DNA of 28,629 nucleotides from Anaerolineae bacterium (GTDB taxonomy: Bacteria > Chloroflexota > Anaerolineae > 4572-78 > J111): NCBI GenBank assembly GCA_023151115.1, contig JAKLJP010000068.1:1-28629 (forward strand), read 5' to 3'. Below, one piece after another: positions 18,134-28,334 of this stretch; the first letter of the stretch is position 1, and each line of letters starts with the position of its first letter. The notes beneath the pieces are model-generated. The model was not told where the DNA came from. It saw only the letters and a program-made list of their open reading frames with translations, and ran no database searches. A program made the translations under genes and the position numbers.

Positions 18134-19660
18134 TTACCTTTGGAGCTGATAGATGGTATGGTGGAGGGGGCGCAGGGTCAAATAGAGCTGCTGGTAAACC
18201 TGGCGGAAGTAGGTCTCATAGAACGTTACCTGGTCCGCCAGCGGTTCAACCACGACCTCATCCCGCCGCAGTTGACCCAGGGCTGTGGGCACATCGGCAT
18301 ATACCCCCGCCCCCAGCCCACCCAGCAGCGCCGCGCCCAGGCTGGTCGCCTCGGTCATAGTGGTCACAATGACCGGCTGATTGAACACCGTTGCCTTGAG
18401 CTGCATGAACAACTGGTTACGGGTGCTGCCGCCAATAGCGTGAATCCGGTTCAGCGTGGGTGTATCCAAAAATTTCAGCAGCGACTGGACAATGTAGTGC
18501 GACTCACAGGCCAACCCTTCCAGGACAGCCCGGAACAGAGTTTCGGGTTTGACATCGGTACTCAGACCGATGAAGGCGCCCCGGCCCTGGGGGTCATCAT
18601 AAGGAGGGTTCGCCAGCCGCAGGTGGGGGAGAAAGCAGACGCCCAAACTACCGGGCGGCACTCGTTCGGCGGCAGCAATAAGCGCGCTATAGTCACCCCC
18701 GCCAAAAATCTGGCGCAGCCAGTCCACACAAGCGCCGGAGGTGTAGGACGCGCCAAATACATAATAATGGCCGGCAACCACGTGGACACCCTGGGTATAC
18801 CCCTGGCGGCCCATCTCCGGGTCGGTTAACGGGTGGGTGAGTGGTAGAAAGAGATTCTCAGCCGTGCCTAATGAATTCATCAGCGCGCCCGGTTCAGTGA
18901 CTCCTACGGCCAGCGCCCCACACACGTGGTCATGCCCGCCGCTGGCGACCTGGGCGGTGGCCGGCAGGCCGGTCGCAGCGGCAACTTCGGGCAGGACCGG
19001 CCCCAGGCGCGTGCCGCTGACACACAAAGGCGCAAACAGGCCGGCGGGCAGGCCGGCTTCTTGCAGCAAGTCAGCGGCCCATTCCAGGCGGCGCAAATTG
19101 AGGGCCATGGTGCGCGAGGCCAGCGAATAATCGGTGGCCGGCACGCCGCAGAGACGATAGGCAATGTAGTCGGCCACATTCAGCCAGCGGACGGTGCGGG
19201 CAAAAGCGTCGGGCTGGTTCTCTTTGAACCAGAGCAGTTTGCACAGCCCAAAAATAGGTTGCAGGGAGAGGCCGGTTATATCAAACAGACGGTCTTTGCC
19301 AATGGTGCGGACCAGCCAATCAACCTGGGGTTGGGTGCGCTGATCGAACCAGGCAATGATGTCGTAGGTTGGCTGGCCAACGGCGTCCAGGGGCACAGCC
19401 GCTTCGCCCATACTGGCTACGGCAACGCTGACAATACGATCGGGCCGGTCTACTTTAGCTACAGCCAGACGGAGCGCTTCGACGGTGCGATGCCACAGTT
19501 CTTCGGCTTTGTAATAAGCCCAGGTGGGTTGGGGATAATAGGTGGGGGTGGATACACTGGCCTGGGCTACAGGCTGGCCGGTTGGATCAAAGATAACGGC
19601 CTTGATGTTGGTCGTGCCAACGTCGAGGCCCACCAACAGGGGATCGTTAGAAGCAGGCAT
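18134..19660 (-). CDS. FGGY-family carbohydrate kinase (proximal paralogue)
   Basis: This 508-residue kinase begins VGLDVGTTNIKAVIFD and has the catalytic base region SGGHDHVCGALAVGV (D243) and the ATP-site segments IGGSTRNQLFMQLKA and EATSLGAALLGGLGAGVY. It aligns along its full length with the downstream kinase but differs in substrate-side stretches, for example GASYTSGACVDWLRQIFGGG versus TSGFTSGASVEWFRDMMGRN, which could reflect different sugars. The ATG has GGGAGAAG about seven bases upstream. It is 134 bases from the permease gene, on the same strand, and probably in the same transcription unit. Confidence 0.92.
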   Translation of the reverse strand: MPASNDPLLVGLDVGTTNIKAVIFDPTGQPVAQASVSTPTYYPQPTWAYYKAEELWHRTVEALRLAVAKVDRPDRIVSVAVASMGEAAVPLDAVGQPTYDIIAWFDQRTQPQVDWLVRTIGKDRLFDITGLSLQPIFGLCKLLWFKENQPDAFARTVRWLNVADYIAYRLCGVPATDYSLASRTMALNLRRLEWAADLLQEAGLPAGLFAPLCVSGTRLGPVLPEVAAATGLPATAQVASGGHDHVCGALAVGVTEPGALMNSLGTAENLFLPLTHPLTDPEMGRQGYTQGVHVVAGHYYVFGASYTSGACVDWLRQIFGGGDYSALIAAAERVPPGSLGVCFLPHLRLANPPYDDPQGRGAFIGLSTDVKPETLFRAVLEGLACESHYIVQSLLKFLDTPTLNRIHAIGGSTRNQLFMQLKATVFNQPVIVTTMTEATSLGAALLGGLGAGVYADVPTALGQLRRDEVVVEPLADQVTFYETYFRQVYQQLYLTLRPLHHTIYQLQR

Positions 19661-19695
19661 AGGGATTACTTCTCCCTTGTTTATAAAAATATAAA

Positions 19696-19766
19696 GCCGG
19701 GATTAGGGATTAGGGGATTTTTTAATTTACATTTTATCCCCCCGCATCGCGTCCCCAAATCCCGGC
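19696..19766. repeat. Word hairpin G (GGGATTA words)
   Basis: GCCGGGATT (19696-19704), followed by near-tandem GGGATTA words to about 19719, faces ATCCCC, GTCCCC and finally AATCCCGGC (19758-19766). The outer 9 bp pair perfectly. It lies between the permease and the first kinase gene. Confidence 0.65.
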
Positions 19767-19793
19767 AATAAATGAGCCGATTAACCAAATTTT

Positions 19794-20639
19794 TTATCCT
19801 TTGACCGCTCCCAGGGTTAAGCCGCGCACAATGTAACGCTGGGCTAACAGGGCCAGGATGGTCGGGGGGAGCATGGTCAGCAAAACGCGCACGCCGACGT
19901 AGTGGAACTGGACGCCGCGCGTGTGTTCAGCCCCGGCGATGATGACCGGCATGGGAATGGCCGATTTGTTGGTGAGCGAGAGGGCAAAGAGGAACTCATT
20001 CCAGCTAAAGGCCAGGCACAGAATCCAGGCGGCAACCAAGCCGGGGGCCACCAGAGGCAGGGCCACCTGGAAAAAGGCTTGCAGGCGGGACGCGCCGTCT
20101 ACACGAGCGGCTTCCTCCAATTCGGAGGGCAGTTCGCGGAACATCTGGCTCAGGATAATGACCGGCAGGGGCAGGGTGAAGGTGGCATTGAGCAAAATCA
20201 AACCCCAAACCGTATCCAGTAGATTGATCTGGCGCATAATCAAAAAGAAGGGGATGACAAATAAAACGGGCGGCATAATGCGCTGTGAGAGAAACCAACT
20301 GGTCAAGCCGCCGTTGCTGGGCCGGTTAAACTGAAAACGAGCCAAAGCATAGGCCGCCAGAGTCCCTAGGATAGTGGACAGGGTAGCCGCGCCAATGGCA
20401 ATCATGGTGCTGTTAAGAATGGCATGTTGGGTTTCAGGAATGGCTAATTCCGAGGTCCAGTGTTCGAGGGTGGGGGCAAATTGGAGGATAGGAATCCAGG
20501 TAGGACGAAACGTTTCAGCCGGCTTTTTAATGGAGTTGATAAAAGCCCAATAAAAAGGAAAGGCTACCCAAAAGAGAGCAATCACCACAATGATAGTATA
20601 AACAAGCTTGCCTGCCAGAGAGGTTTGTCGTTGCGTCAT
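19794..20639 (-). CDS. CUT1-type sugar ABC transporter permease (MalG/UgpE-like)
   Basis: A 281-residue inner-membrane permease with about six hydrophobic helices, starting LVYTIIVVIALFWVAFPFYW. It carries the EAA loop that contacts the ATPase: EEAARVDGASRLQAFFQVAL. The C-terminus ending VRGLTLGAVKG is typical of the MalG/UgpE group. ATG at 20639 is chosen over an upstream frame start (20681) because GAGGTAG precedes it, and it leaves only four bases after the partner permease, implying translational coupling. The transporter's ATPase is not encoded in this window; CUT1 systems often share a common MsmK/UgpC-like ATPase. Confidence 0.93.
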   Translation of the reverse strand: MTQRQTSLAGKLVYTIIVVIALFWVAFPFYWAFINSIKKPAETFRPTWIPILQFAPTLEHWTSELAIPETQHAILNSTMIAIGAATLSTILGTLAAYALARFQFNRPSNGGLTSWFLSQRIMPPVLFVIPFFLIMRQINLLDTVWGLILLNATFTLPLPVIILSQMFRELPSELEEAARVDGASRLQAFFQVALPLVAPGLVAAWILCLAFSWNEFLFALSLTNKSAIPMPVIIAGAEHTRGVQFHYVGVRVLLTMLPPTILALLAQRYIVRGLTLGAVKG

Positions 20640-20643
20640 AGCT

Positions 20644-21582
20644 CTACCTCGAAACTTCGTACAAACTGCGAATCCGACCAAAGAGCAATGAAATGATGAT
20701 GCTGACGATAATCAGCAACAGAAAACCCTGGGTAGCTGCATAACCGTGGTCGAAGAAGCGTAGGGCCGTGCGGTAGGTAAAGAGGCTGTAGACTTCGGTG
20801 GCGCGGCCGGGGCCGCCCAACGTTAAACTGGAGGGAATATCAAACACCTTGAAGGCTTCGACCAGCCGCAGCAGCAAAATAAGCCAGAGGATGGGGGCCA
20901 TCAGCGGCAGGGTGATGTGCCGAAAAAGTTGAAAGCCGGAACTGCCATCTACTTTGGCGGCTTCATAGATATCTTCGGGCAGTCCTTGCAACCCGGCCAG
21001 GGCGACCAGAAAAACAAAGGGTGTCCACTGCCAGATGTCAATAAGCATCACCGCGATGGGAGCCCAGGTGGGGTTGGATAACCAGGGGGGAGGGGTGCCA
21101 CCCAACGCAGCAATCAGGGCATTAACCGGCCCATTGGTTTCATAGAAAAGAGTAATGCCCAGGTAGCCCATCGCTACCGGGGTGGCGAACAAAGGCAAAG
21201 TCATCACGGCCCGCCACACATTTTTACCCCAAATTTCACGGTTAAAGATGAGAGCCAGGCCAAAACCGAGCAGCATCTCCACGGTAACGGTGACGGCCAC
21301 AAAGGTTATGGTTATCCAGAGCGCGCCATGTAGGTTAGCATCGGTAAAGAGACGGCCAAAATTGCCCAGGCCAATAAACTGATTTATTTTACCGTAGCGG
21401 AAGCTGAAAAAGCTGGTATAAATAGCATACAGCAGGGGAAAAATGGTAAAGATAACAATCCAGACAACGGCCGGCAGTAAAAAAACATATTTGGTGCTGT
21501 CCTCACGGTTCCCCCGTTTGGCAACTCCCTGTTTTTGACCCTGCGCTTCTTGCAATTTTAGCTGGTCGGGTATTGACGCCAC
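20644..21582 (-). CDS. CUT1-type sugar ABC transporter permease (MalF/UgpA-like)
   Basis: A 312-residue partner permease. After a cytoplasmic N-terminus of about 30 residues comes the helix [20 protein letters not shown], then the typical [11 protein letters not shown] motif, and an EAA loop [20 protein letters not shown]. About six membrane helices are visible. It starts with GTG, with a strong AGGAGGG eight bases upstream, as expected for a gene expressed after a long intergenic stretch containing hairpins. It forms the channel with the permease encoded just downstream. Confidence 0.93.
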   Translation of the reverse strand: MASIPDQLKLQEAQGQKQGVAKRGNREDSTKYVFLLPAVVWIVIFTIFPLLYAIYTSFFSFRYGKINQFIGLGNFGRLFTDANLHGALWITITFVAVTVTVEMLLGFGLALIFNREIWGKNVWRAVMTLPLFATPVAMGYLGITLFYETNGPVNALIAALGGTPPPWLSNPTWAPIAVMLIDIWQWTPFVFLVALAGLQGLPEDIYEAAKVDGSSGFQLFRHITLPLMAPILWLILLLRLVEAFKVFDIPSSLTLGGPGRATEVYSLFTYRTALRFFDHGYAATQGFLLLIIVSIIISLLFGRIRSLYEVSR

Positions 21583-21639
21583 TGTAAAACCCTCCTGCTA
21601 CTTTATGGGTAGGCAGATTCTTGGCAATCTCGTTCTTGT

Positions 21640-21682
21640 AATCTCATTCCCGCGCTGCGGGTAAGTTTGGGAACGAGATTAA
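21640..21682. repeat. ATCTCG-TCCC inverted repeat between binding-protein and permease genes
   Basis: AATCTCATTCCC (21640-21651) faces GGGAACGAGATT (21669-21680) with one mismatch that becomes a G-U pair in minus-strand RNA. On the minus strand the order CTCGTTCCCAAACT...GAGATTACAAG resembles the hairpin at 16194-16231 (CTCGCTCCCAAACT...GAGATTGCAAG), so these look like two members of one family. Confidence 0.55.
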
Positions 21683-21699
21683 AGTTTGGAGACGAGACT

Positions 21700-21745
21700 G
21701 CACTCCATTATTTTTTGGAGTGCGGATAATTATCCGCACTCCAAA
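21700..21745. repeat. 32-base perfect palindrome with competing hairpin
   Basis: Positions 21714-21745 form a perfect palindrome centred on GGATAATTATCC and flanked by TTTGGAGTGC/GCACTCCAAA. A further GCACTCCA (21700-21707) can pair with TGGAGTGC (21716-21723), so two exclusive hairpins are possible. The site is in the mRNA gap between the binding-protein and permease genes, where stem-loops often protect the upstream message. There is no T-run. Confidence 0.7.
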
Positions 21746-21862
21746 GTTTAGCACATTCCTAACAAAATCGTAAATTATATGAGGTACACAATTGGGCTGT
21801 AGTTTAGGGCTTTATGCCCGTCCACAAGGGGCTAACCTACCTAGAACTGTGTAACTTCTAAA

Positions 21863-23686
<1,824 letters not shown>

Positions 23687-23819
23687 AGTTTTTCTCCTCC
23701 ACAGTGAGAATATAAAGGAACGATTAAAAACTACTCTTTAGCTAAGACCTTCTACTGGTGTGATTTTTTAACCACCTCCTTTCAAAGATCAAACTGGCAG
23801 TAGAGATTGGAGATTCAGG

Positions 23820-23870
23820 TTTTTCTTGTGCCCACGCTTCGCGTGATGCGAAGCGTGGGCACAAGAAAAA
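23820..23870. repeat. Perfect 23-bp inverted repeat with five-base loop
   Basis: Positions 23820-23842 are the exact reverse complement of 23848-23870, with loop GTGAT. Each arm contains TGCCCACGCTTCGC. The outer ends are T5 on the left and A5 on the right, the opposite of a terminator on either strand. It lies in the 217-base space between the aldolase stop and the leader of the binding-protein gene. Confidence 0.85.
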
Positions 23871-23882
23871 GAGAGGTTATCT

Positions 23883-24044
23883 ATATCGAGAGCATCGCCT
23901 ATGGCAACCGAATGAATTCGGTCGCTGCTATGAAAAACCTGTTGAAACAGGTTAATTTGCCTCCGAATAACGTGTTTTTAACACGTTTCTCATCTCAGGC
24001 TGCGAATTCATTCGCAGACATTGAATTACCGAACGCTCTCATAT
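23883..24044. repeat. Four-hairpin repeat, copy 2
   Basis: H1 ACCGAAT-GA-ATTCGGT (23907-23922) is followed by GTCGCTGCTA. Then come H2 AACCTGTT-GA-AACAGGTT (23936-23953), H3 AACGTGTT-TTT-AACACGTT (23969-23987), the linker TCTCATCTCAG, and H4 CTGCGAAT-TC-ATTCGCAG (24000-24017). GAGAGC (23888-23893) and GCTCTC (24035-24040), with outer ATAT words, can close the set. All four stems are perfect. It abuts the aldolase stop. Confidence 0.8.
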
Positions 24045-24045
24045 C

Positions 24046-24828
24046 TTAATCTTTCAGATGGCGCACGGCCTCGCTAACCGAACCGTTCTCGTGGATGATG
24101 TGGCGCAGGGCGCTGACCATTTGCCGGGTTTGGCCGCTCTGCCAGATATTGCGGCCAAAGACCACCCCGGCGGCGCCCGCTTCCATTGCCCCGGCCACCT
24201 GCTGCAAAACTTCTCGATTGGTATCCACTTTGGGGCCGCCGGCAATCAAGACCGGGACCGGGCAGTTATTGACCACCTGCCGGAAGCCCTCGGCAGTGCC
24301 GGTGTAATAGCTTTTGATATAATCAGCGCCATGCTCAAAGCCCAAGCGCGCCGCCGCTGCCATCGCTTCGGGCGATTTGGCATTGGGGATACGCGGGCTG
24401 GGACAAGGCAGGGCTTCGACCATCAAGGGCAGATTGGCTTTCAGACATTCGGCTGAAATTCGAGAGACAAGCCGGTAAGTTTCCAATTCGACCGGGATGC
24501 CGACAAAGGCCATTAGTACCACGCCATCCACACCGAGAAGAAGCGCATCTTCGATAGTATGCAGCAGGCTCCACTCGGTGTAAGCCAGCCAATCCTGATT
24601 ATACAAACTGGGGCCGCCATCGAGGCGGAGGGTAGTGGGAATGCGTCCAATCAGTTTATCACGATAGCGTTTTATCACGCCAAAAGTGGTCATAACGCCA
24701 TCAACACCGGCAGCGACGACTTCATCAATGACTTTACCGGGGTCTTCCAGACCTTCGATAAAGCCATGCGTCCGGGCATGATCCATGGCCACAATTATTG
24801 CTTTGTTATCAGAGGCTAATAAAGACAT
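24046..24828 (-). CDS. Class I aldolase of the DeoC/FbaB/LsrF family
   Basis: A TIM-barrel, Schiff-base aldolase or thiolase-type enzyme of 260 residues. Visible family marks are [13 protein letters not shown] near the N-terminus, the lysine in [12 protein letters not shown] (the likely Schiff-base residue), [12 protein letters not shown], and the phosphate-binding end [14 protein letters not shown]. Relatives include archaeal-type fructose-bisphosphate aldolase, LacD-like enzymes and LsrF. In this locus it probably cleaves the phosphorylated or keto-deoxy sugar product. ATG at 24828 is preferred over the frame start at 24846 because GGAG lies six bases before it. It is first in the sugar transcription direction, divergent from the response-regulator-like gene. 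Confidence 0.9.
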   Translation of the reverse strand: MSLLASDNKAIIVAMDHARTHGFIEGLEDPGKVIDEVVAAGVDGVMTTFGVIKRYRDKLIGRIPTTLRLDGGPSLYNQDWLAYTEWSLLHTIEDALLLGVDGVVLMAFVGIPVELETYRLVSRISAECLKANLPLMVEALPCPSPRIPNAKSPEAMAAAARLGFEHGADYIKSYYTGTAEGFRQVVNNCPVPVLIAGGPKVDTNREVLQQVAGAMEAGAAGVVFGRNIWQSGQTRQMVSALRHIIHENGSVSEAVRHLKD

Positions 24829-24850
24829 TTTTACTCCATTAAACAAATGT

Positions 24851-24860
24851 TTTGCGCAAA
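24851..24860. promoter_or_regulatory. Candidate operator palindrome upstream of the aldolase gene
   Basis: TTTGCGCAAA is a perfect 10-base palindrome with a central CG, of the kind bound by LacI/GalR-type repressors. It is 22 bases before the aldolase start in an A+T-rich divergent region. No repressor gene is nearby and no second copy was noticed, so this is tentative. Confidence 0.25.
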
Positions 24861-24950
24861 TCTTTGCTCAACATTATGATAATATACTACTGATAAAGCT
24901 TATAGGCAAGGGTGTCAACCGGACACCTTGAGGACAAAAAGAGGACATTA

Positions 24951-26189
24951 GTGACTTTGGAAGAATTTGAGCACCATTTGCGCGAGGCGCTGTCCCATCT
25001 TTATGATCCGGCCTACCACCCGCATGAGCAGTTCTGGACCATGATGGGTTGTGAGCCACAACGGGGTGTAGAAGCGCTTCAGGCTGCGCTGGTACAGGAG
25101 ATTAAGCGTTTTGAGCCTGCGCCAGAGACTCCGCCTTTTGCCCGAATAAGACGCTTGTATGAACTGTTATCCTATCGTTATATCAAGGGACTGACGCAAG
25201 AAGAGACGGCTGAAGCCTTGAACCTCTCCCTGCGCCACATCCGGCGCGAGCAACAGCATGCGGTGGCCATGTTAGCCCGACGACTTTGGGAGCAAAACCA
25301 TGGTGAAACTCTGCCCGGCGGAACAGCCGCTCAAAACGATAGCCAATGGCCTGAGCCAGCCGCGCCGGAGGGTGAATCGACAGCCTGGCGTTCCCAGGTG
25401 CGACAAGAGTTAGTCTCTTTACAAAGAAGCGCCCCCGGCCTGGTGACTGAGCTTGAAGCGGCGGTAGCCAGCGCCGCCAAACTGACCGGCGTTCTATTCC
25501 CAGAAAATAATATCAGGTTAAAGGTAGAACTTGAGCAGTCGAATCTGGCGGTAACAGTTCACCCTTCCGTCTTAAATCAAATTCTGGTAACGGCGATTGA
25601 AAAGTTAGCCCAGCAGATGTCGTTTGGGCAAATTACCCTCCAGGCCGAAAAGGAAGAGAACAATATTAGAATCATCATCACGGGTCAGCCGGTGATGAGC
25701 GATAAACCGCTTTATAGCGATTTTATTGAGGAGATTCTTAATATTGTCGGCGGTTCAAGCCGGGTCCGCACCGAAGATGAGCTTATTTCTTTTGAATTAC
25801 GATTACCTGCTGCCCATAAAGTCGCAGTACTGGTGGTGGATGACAATGCGGACCTGGTTCATTTTTATCGCCGGTATACACTGGGCACGCGGTACGAAAT
25901 TATCCATGTAGCGGAAGGTCAACGTGTTTTTGAATGGGTTGACCATTCTCCCCCCGATCTGATTGTATTGGACGTGATGCTGCCGGATAGCAACGGCTGG
26001 GAACTCTTGACCCAACTACGCCAGCATCCGGCCACAAAAACTGTGCCCATTATTGTCTGTTCGGTTGTCAGAAGAGAAAAGTTAGCGTTGGCGTTGGGGG
26101 CCACGCTGTATGTGCCTAAACCGGTGGGGTATCAGCAGTTTATCCAGGCCTTAGATCAAGCTATCGGCGGGTTGCAGCATGAGATTTGA
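24951..26189 (+). CDS. HTH (sigma-70 region 4-like) / degenerate GHKL / receiver protein
   Basis: The 412-residue product has an unusual order. Residues about 67-114 are a sigma-70 region-4-like helix-turn-helix (LLSYRYIKGLTQEETAEALN, then LSLRHIRREQQHAVAML). About 150-287 resemble a histidine-kinase ATPase fold lacking key boxes: an N-box-like VHPSVLNQILVTAIEKLAQQ is present, but the DxGxG and GxGLG motifs are not. About 292-410 are a receiver domain (VLVVDDNAD, phospho-acceptor D341 in LIVLDVMLPDSNGW, K in YVPKPV). GTG at 24951, with AGAGGA six bases upstream, is chosen over GTG at 24912. It is probably a DNA-binding response regulator. Its 3' end overlaps the convergent kinase by 39 bases. 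Confidence 0.82.
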   Translation: MTLEEFEHHLREALSHLYDPAYHPHEQFWTMMGCEPQRGVEALQAALVQEIKRFEPAPETPPFARIRRLYELLSYRYIKGLTQEETAEALNLSLRHIRREQQHAVAMLARRLWEQNHGETLPGGTAAQNDSQWPEPAAPEGESTAWRSQVRQELVSLQRSAPGLVTELEAAVASAAKLTGVLFPENNIRLKVELEQSNLAVTVHPSVLNQILVTAIEKLAQQMSFGQITLQAEKEENNIRIIITGQPVMSDKPLYSDFIEEILNIVGGSSRVRTEDELISFELRLPAAHKVAVLVVDDNADLVHFYRRYTLGTRYEIIHVAEGQRVFEWVDHSPPDLIVLDVMLPDSNGWELLTQLRQHPATKTVPIIVCSVVRREKLALALGATLYVPKPVGYQQFIQALDQAIGGLQHEI

Positions 26190-28334
26190 AAGTTCAAGAG
26201 AACAGCGTAAAAATTTGCCAATAGATAATCCTGACCCTATGGTCGCTAATAAAACCGGGCTGGTAGGCGGCTGATTTGTGGCATCTTGGGCCGAGATGAT
26301 AATTACCGGAATATCTCTAAGAGTCTCTTCCTGATTTTTAAGCTCCAGCATTTGCCAGCCGTCCAGGTCAGGCATAGCTATGTCCATCAGGATAAGATCA
26401 GCGGGTTGGCAGCGCAATTCATTGAGCGCTTGTAGCCCATTTGAGGCGACCGTAACTTCAAAGGAGTTCTCATCGGTGGTCAACATGCGGGTAATTAGCA
26501 CCTGTAGATCGGGATCATCATCAACGATTAAAATCTTTTTTATGGGGCGATCAACGGCAGTGATAGCCTTAATCAAATCGGTACGGGTGACCGGTTTTAC
26601 CAAATAATCGGCCACCTCCGCTTTTAAGGCCTGATTTATCGGAGTGGTAAACGAGCCGGCAATGATCGGCGTATCGGGGATAGCTGTCTCTAATTGTTTA
26701 AGCAGCGACCAGAGATTATTGGTTGAGTCAGCATTAAGCATAATGATATCGGCTGTTTTTGCACTCAATTCTTGAGCAGCCTGGGCCGGATTACGGGTAT
26801 CAATAAATTCAATCTCGTCGGCATAGGCGGTAAGCGAAGGATAAAGATTGCCGGTTTCATCGCAAATCAGAACACGATGTTTAAGGGGTAGAGGCGAGAC
26901 TCTGGATTTAGCCGATCGTTCAGATCGGATCCGATTTTCGCTAATCCAGCGCCCTGGTCTGGCTTGAGGGGGCAAGGGCGGCGAAATAGGCAGCTTAAAG
27001 AAAAATGTCGTCCCAACCCCTGGTTCGCTTTCAAGCCAAATCTCGCCATTATGAAGCTCTACAAATTGTTTGCAGATGCTTAACCCTAAGCCACTGCCTC
27101 CTTGATCGCGCCAGGGATCACTTGTACCCTGGTAAAATGGTTCAAAAATAATATCGGCGTCTTTGGGTAAAATACCCGGGCCGGTGTCGGCGACGCTGAC
27201 AATAACATGGTGATATTGGGGTAGCGCCTGGACCGTGATCTCGCCGCGGTCGGTAAAGCGGACAGCATTACTGACCAGGTTGAGAATCACCTGCCGGATG
27301 CGAGTTTGGTCACAATAGACGGCCGGTAAATCTTCGGGAATCATGAGGCGCAAATCGAGTTTCTTTTTCTCCAGCATCGGGCGCACGATGATGACCGCGC
27401 TATCCACACACTCGGCTAAATTGACCCATTCCCGGTGCAGGGTCAGGTGCCCCATTTCTATCCGGCTGAGGTCTAAAACATCATTGATCATTTTGGAGAG
27501 ATGTTCACAGTTGCGATGAACAATACTTAAATCTTCCAGAAGCGCCGCTGAAAGTTGCCCCCCATAGATGGCCGGTTTGCTCATTAAAAGATCAGTCAGC
27601 CCTATAATCATATTTAAGGGGGTACGAAATTCATGACTAACTTTGGCCACAAAGGCGCCTTTTGTTTTTTGGGCTTCTTCGGCCACCAGCCGCATGGCTG
27701 CCAACTTCTCGCTGAGCAAGGTTAATTCTCGATTGGCGTGGGCCAGGTCGTCCAGGGCCTGCTCCAGTTCGGCCTTGCGGGTATGGGCTTCAGCCAGGGC
27801 ATTTTGGGCATGTTGAAAATGTTCCCAGAGCGGCGTGATGTTTTGATAAATGCTGTGATAAAGGGCTAACATGACCCCAAACATCCCCCAAATGCCGATG
27901 AGCGCAATAACCGTTGAAGCCGGATTTAGCGCCGCCATAGTATAGCTCAACAGGAGTAAAAGGATTGTTTCGCCAATTGCTGTGATCAAGGCCGCCGGAA
28001 GACCAATCAGTACCGCAGCCACAGTGGCGGGTAGAATCATCAAGAACAAGATTTCAGGCACGTTTAGCCGGTAAAACCCTACACAAATCAAGGCAATTAG
28101 CAGGCTGAGCATGAGCCAACGCCCCAACTCAAATTTATTCCGGTCGAGCAGCCAAATTGTGATTGCTCCGACGTAGAGCAACAGTCCGAATAGTCGAATT
28201 TGGATCTGATACCCTAAATCGGTTTGTATATCACTCAATAGCGTCAGAATCAGAGCCGCTATGACCAACATTGCTGTGATCCATCGGGGAGAAATACGCA
28301 GTTCGGCGGCTACAACTCGGTGGGTTTTGAGCAT
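26151..28334 (-). CDS. Membrane hybrid histidine kinase with pseudo-receiver and receiver
   Basis: A 727-residue sensor kinase. Six hydrophobic helices lie at about residues 18-163, then a coiled coil (about 171-220), a HisKA domain with H234 in VSHEFRTPLN, and an HATPase domain with N-box NLVSNAVRFT, G1 ADTGPGI and G2 GGSGLGLSICKQF. A first receiver-like domain (about 486-592) has Asn in place of the phospho-acceptor Asp (IIMLNAD, N534) but keeps LVKP. A second (about 598-715) is complete at the acceptor (LILMDIAMPD, D651), though its usual KP lysine is replaced by a GGLSV-like GSGLSIGK segment. ATG at 28334 has GAGGG eight bases upstream; the frame reaches 28391. The signal sensed by the membrane part is unknown. 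Confidence 0.88.
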   Translation of the reverse strand: MLKTHRVVAAELRISPRWITAMLVIAALILTLLSDIQTDLGYQIQIRLFGLLLYVGAITIWLLDRNKFELGRWLMLSLLIALICVGFYRLNVPEILFLMILPATVAAVLIGLPAALITAIGETILLLLLSYTMAALNPASTVIALIGIWGMFGVMLALYHSIYQNITPLWEHFQHAQNALAEAHTRKAELEQALDDLAHANRELTLLSEKLAAMRLVAEEAQKTKGAFVAKVSHEFRTPLNMIIGLTDLLMSKPAIYGGQLSAALLEDLSIVHRNCEHLSKMINDVLDLSRIEMGHLTLHREWVNLAECVDSAVIIVRPMLEKKKLDLRLMIPEDLPAVYCDQTRIRQVILNLVSNAVRFTDRGEITVQALPQYHHVIVSVADTGPGILPKDADIIFEPFYQGTSDPWRDQGGSGLGLSICKQFVELHNGEIWLESEPGVGTTFFFKLPISPPLPPQARPGRWISENRIRSERSAKSRVSPLPLKHRVLICDETGNLYPSLTAYADEIEFIDTRNPAQAAQELSAKTADIIMLNADSTNNLWSLLKQLETAIPDTPIIAGSFTTPINQALKAEVADYLVKPVTRTDLIKAITAVDRPIKKILIVDDDPDLQVLITRMLTTDENSFEVTVASNGLQALNELRCQPADLILMDIAMPDLDGWQMLELKNQEETLRDIPVIIISAQDATNQPPTSPVLLATIGSGLSIGKFLRCSLELSNLMLQPADSLI

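Noticed and set aside
23820..23870. Rho-independent terminator
   Set aside because: The stem is perfect but the T-run is on the 5' side on both strands; a terminator needs it on the 3' side.
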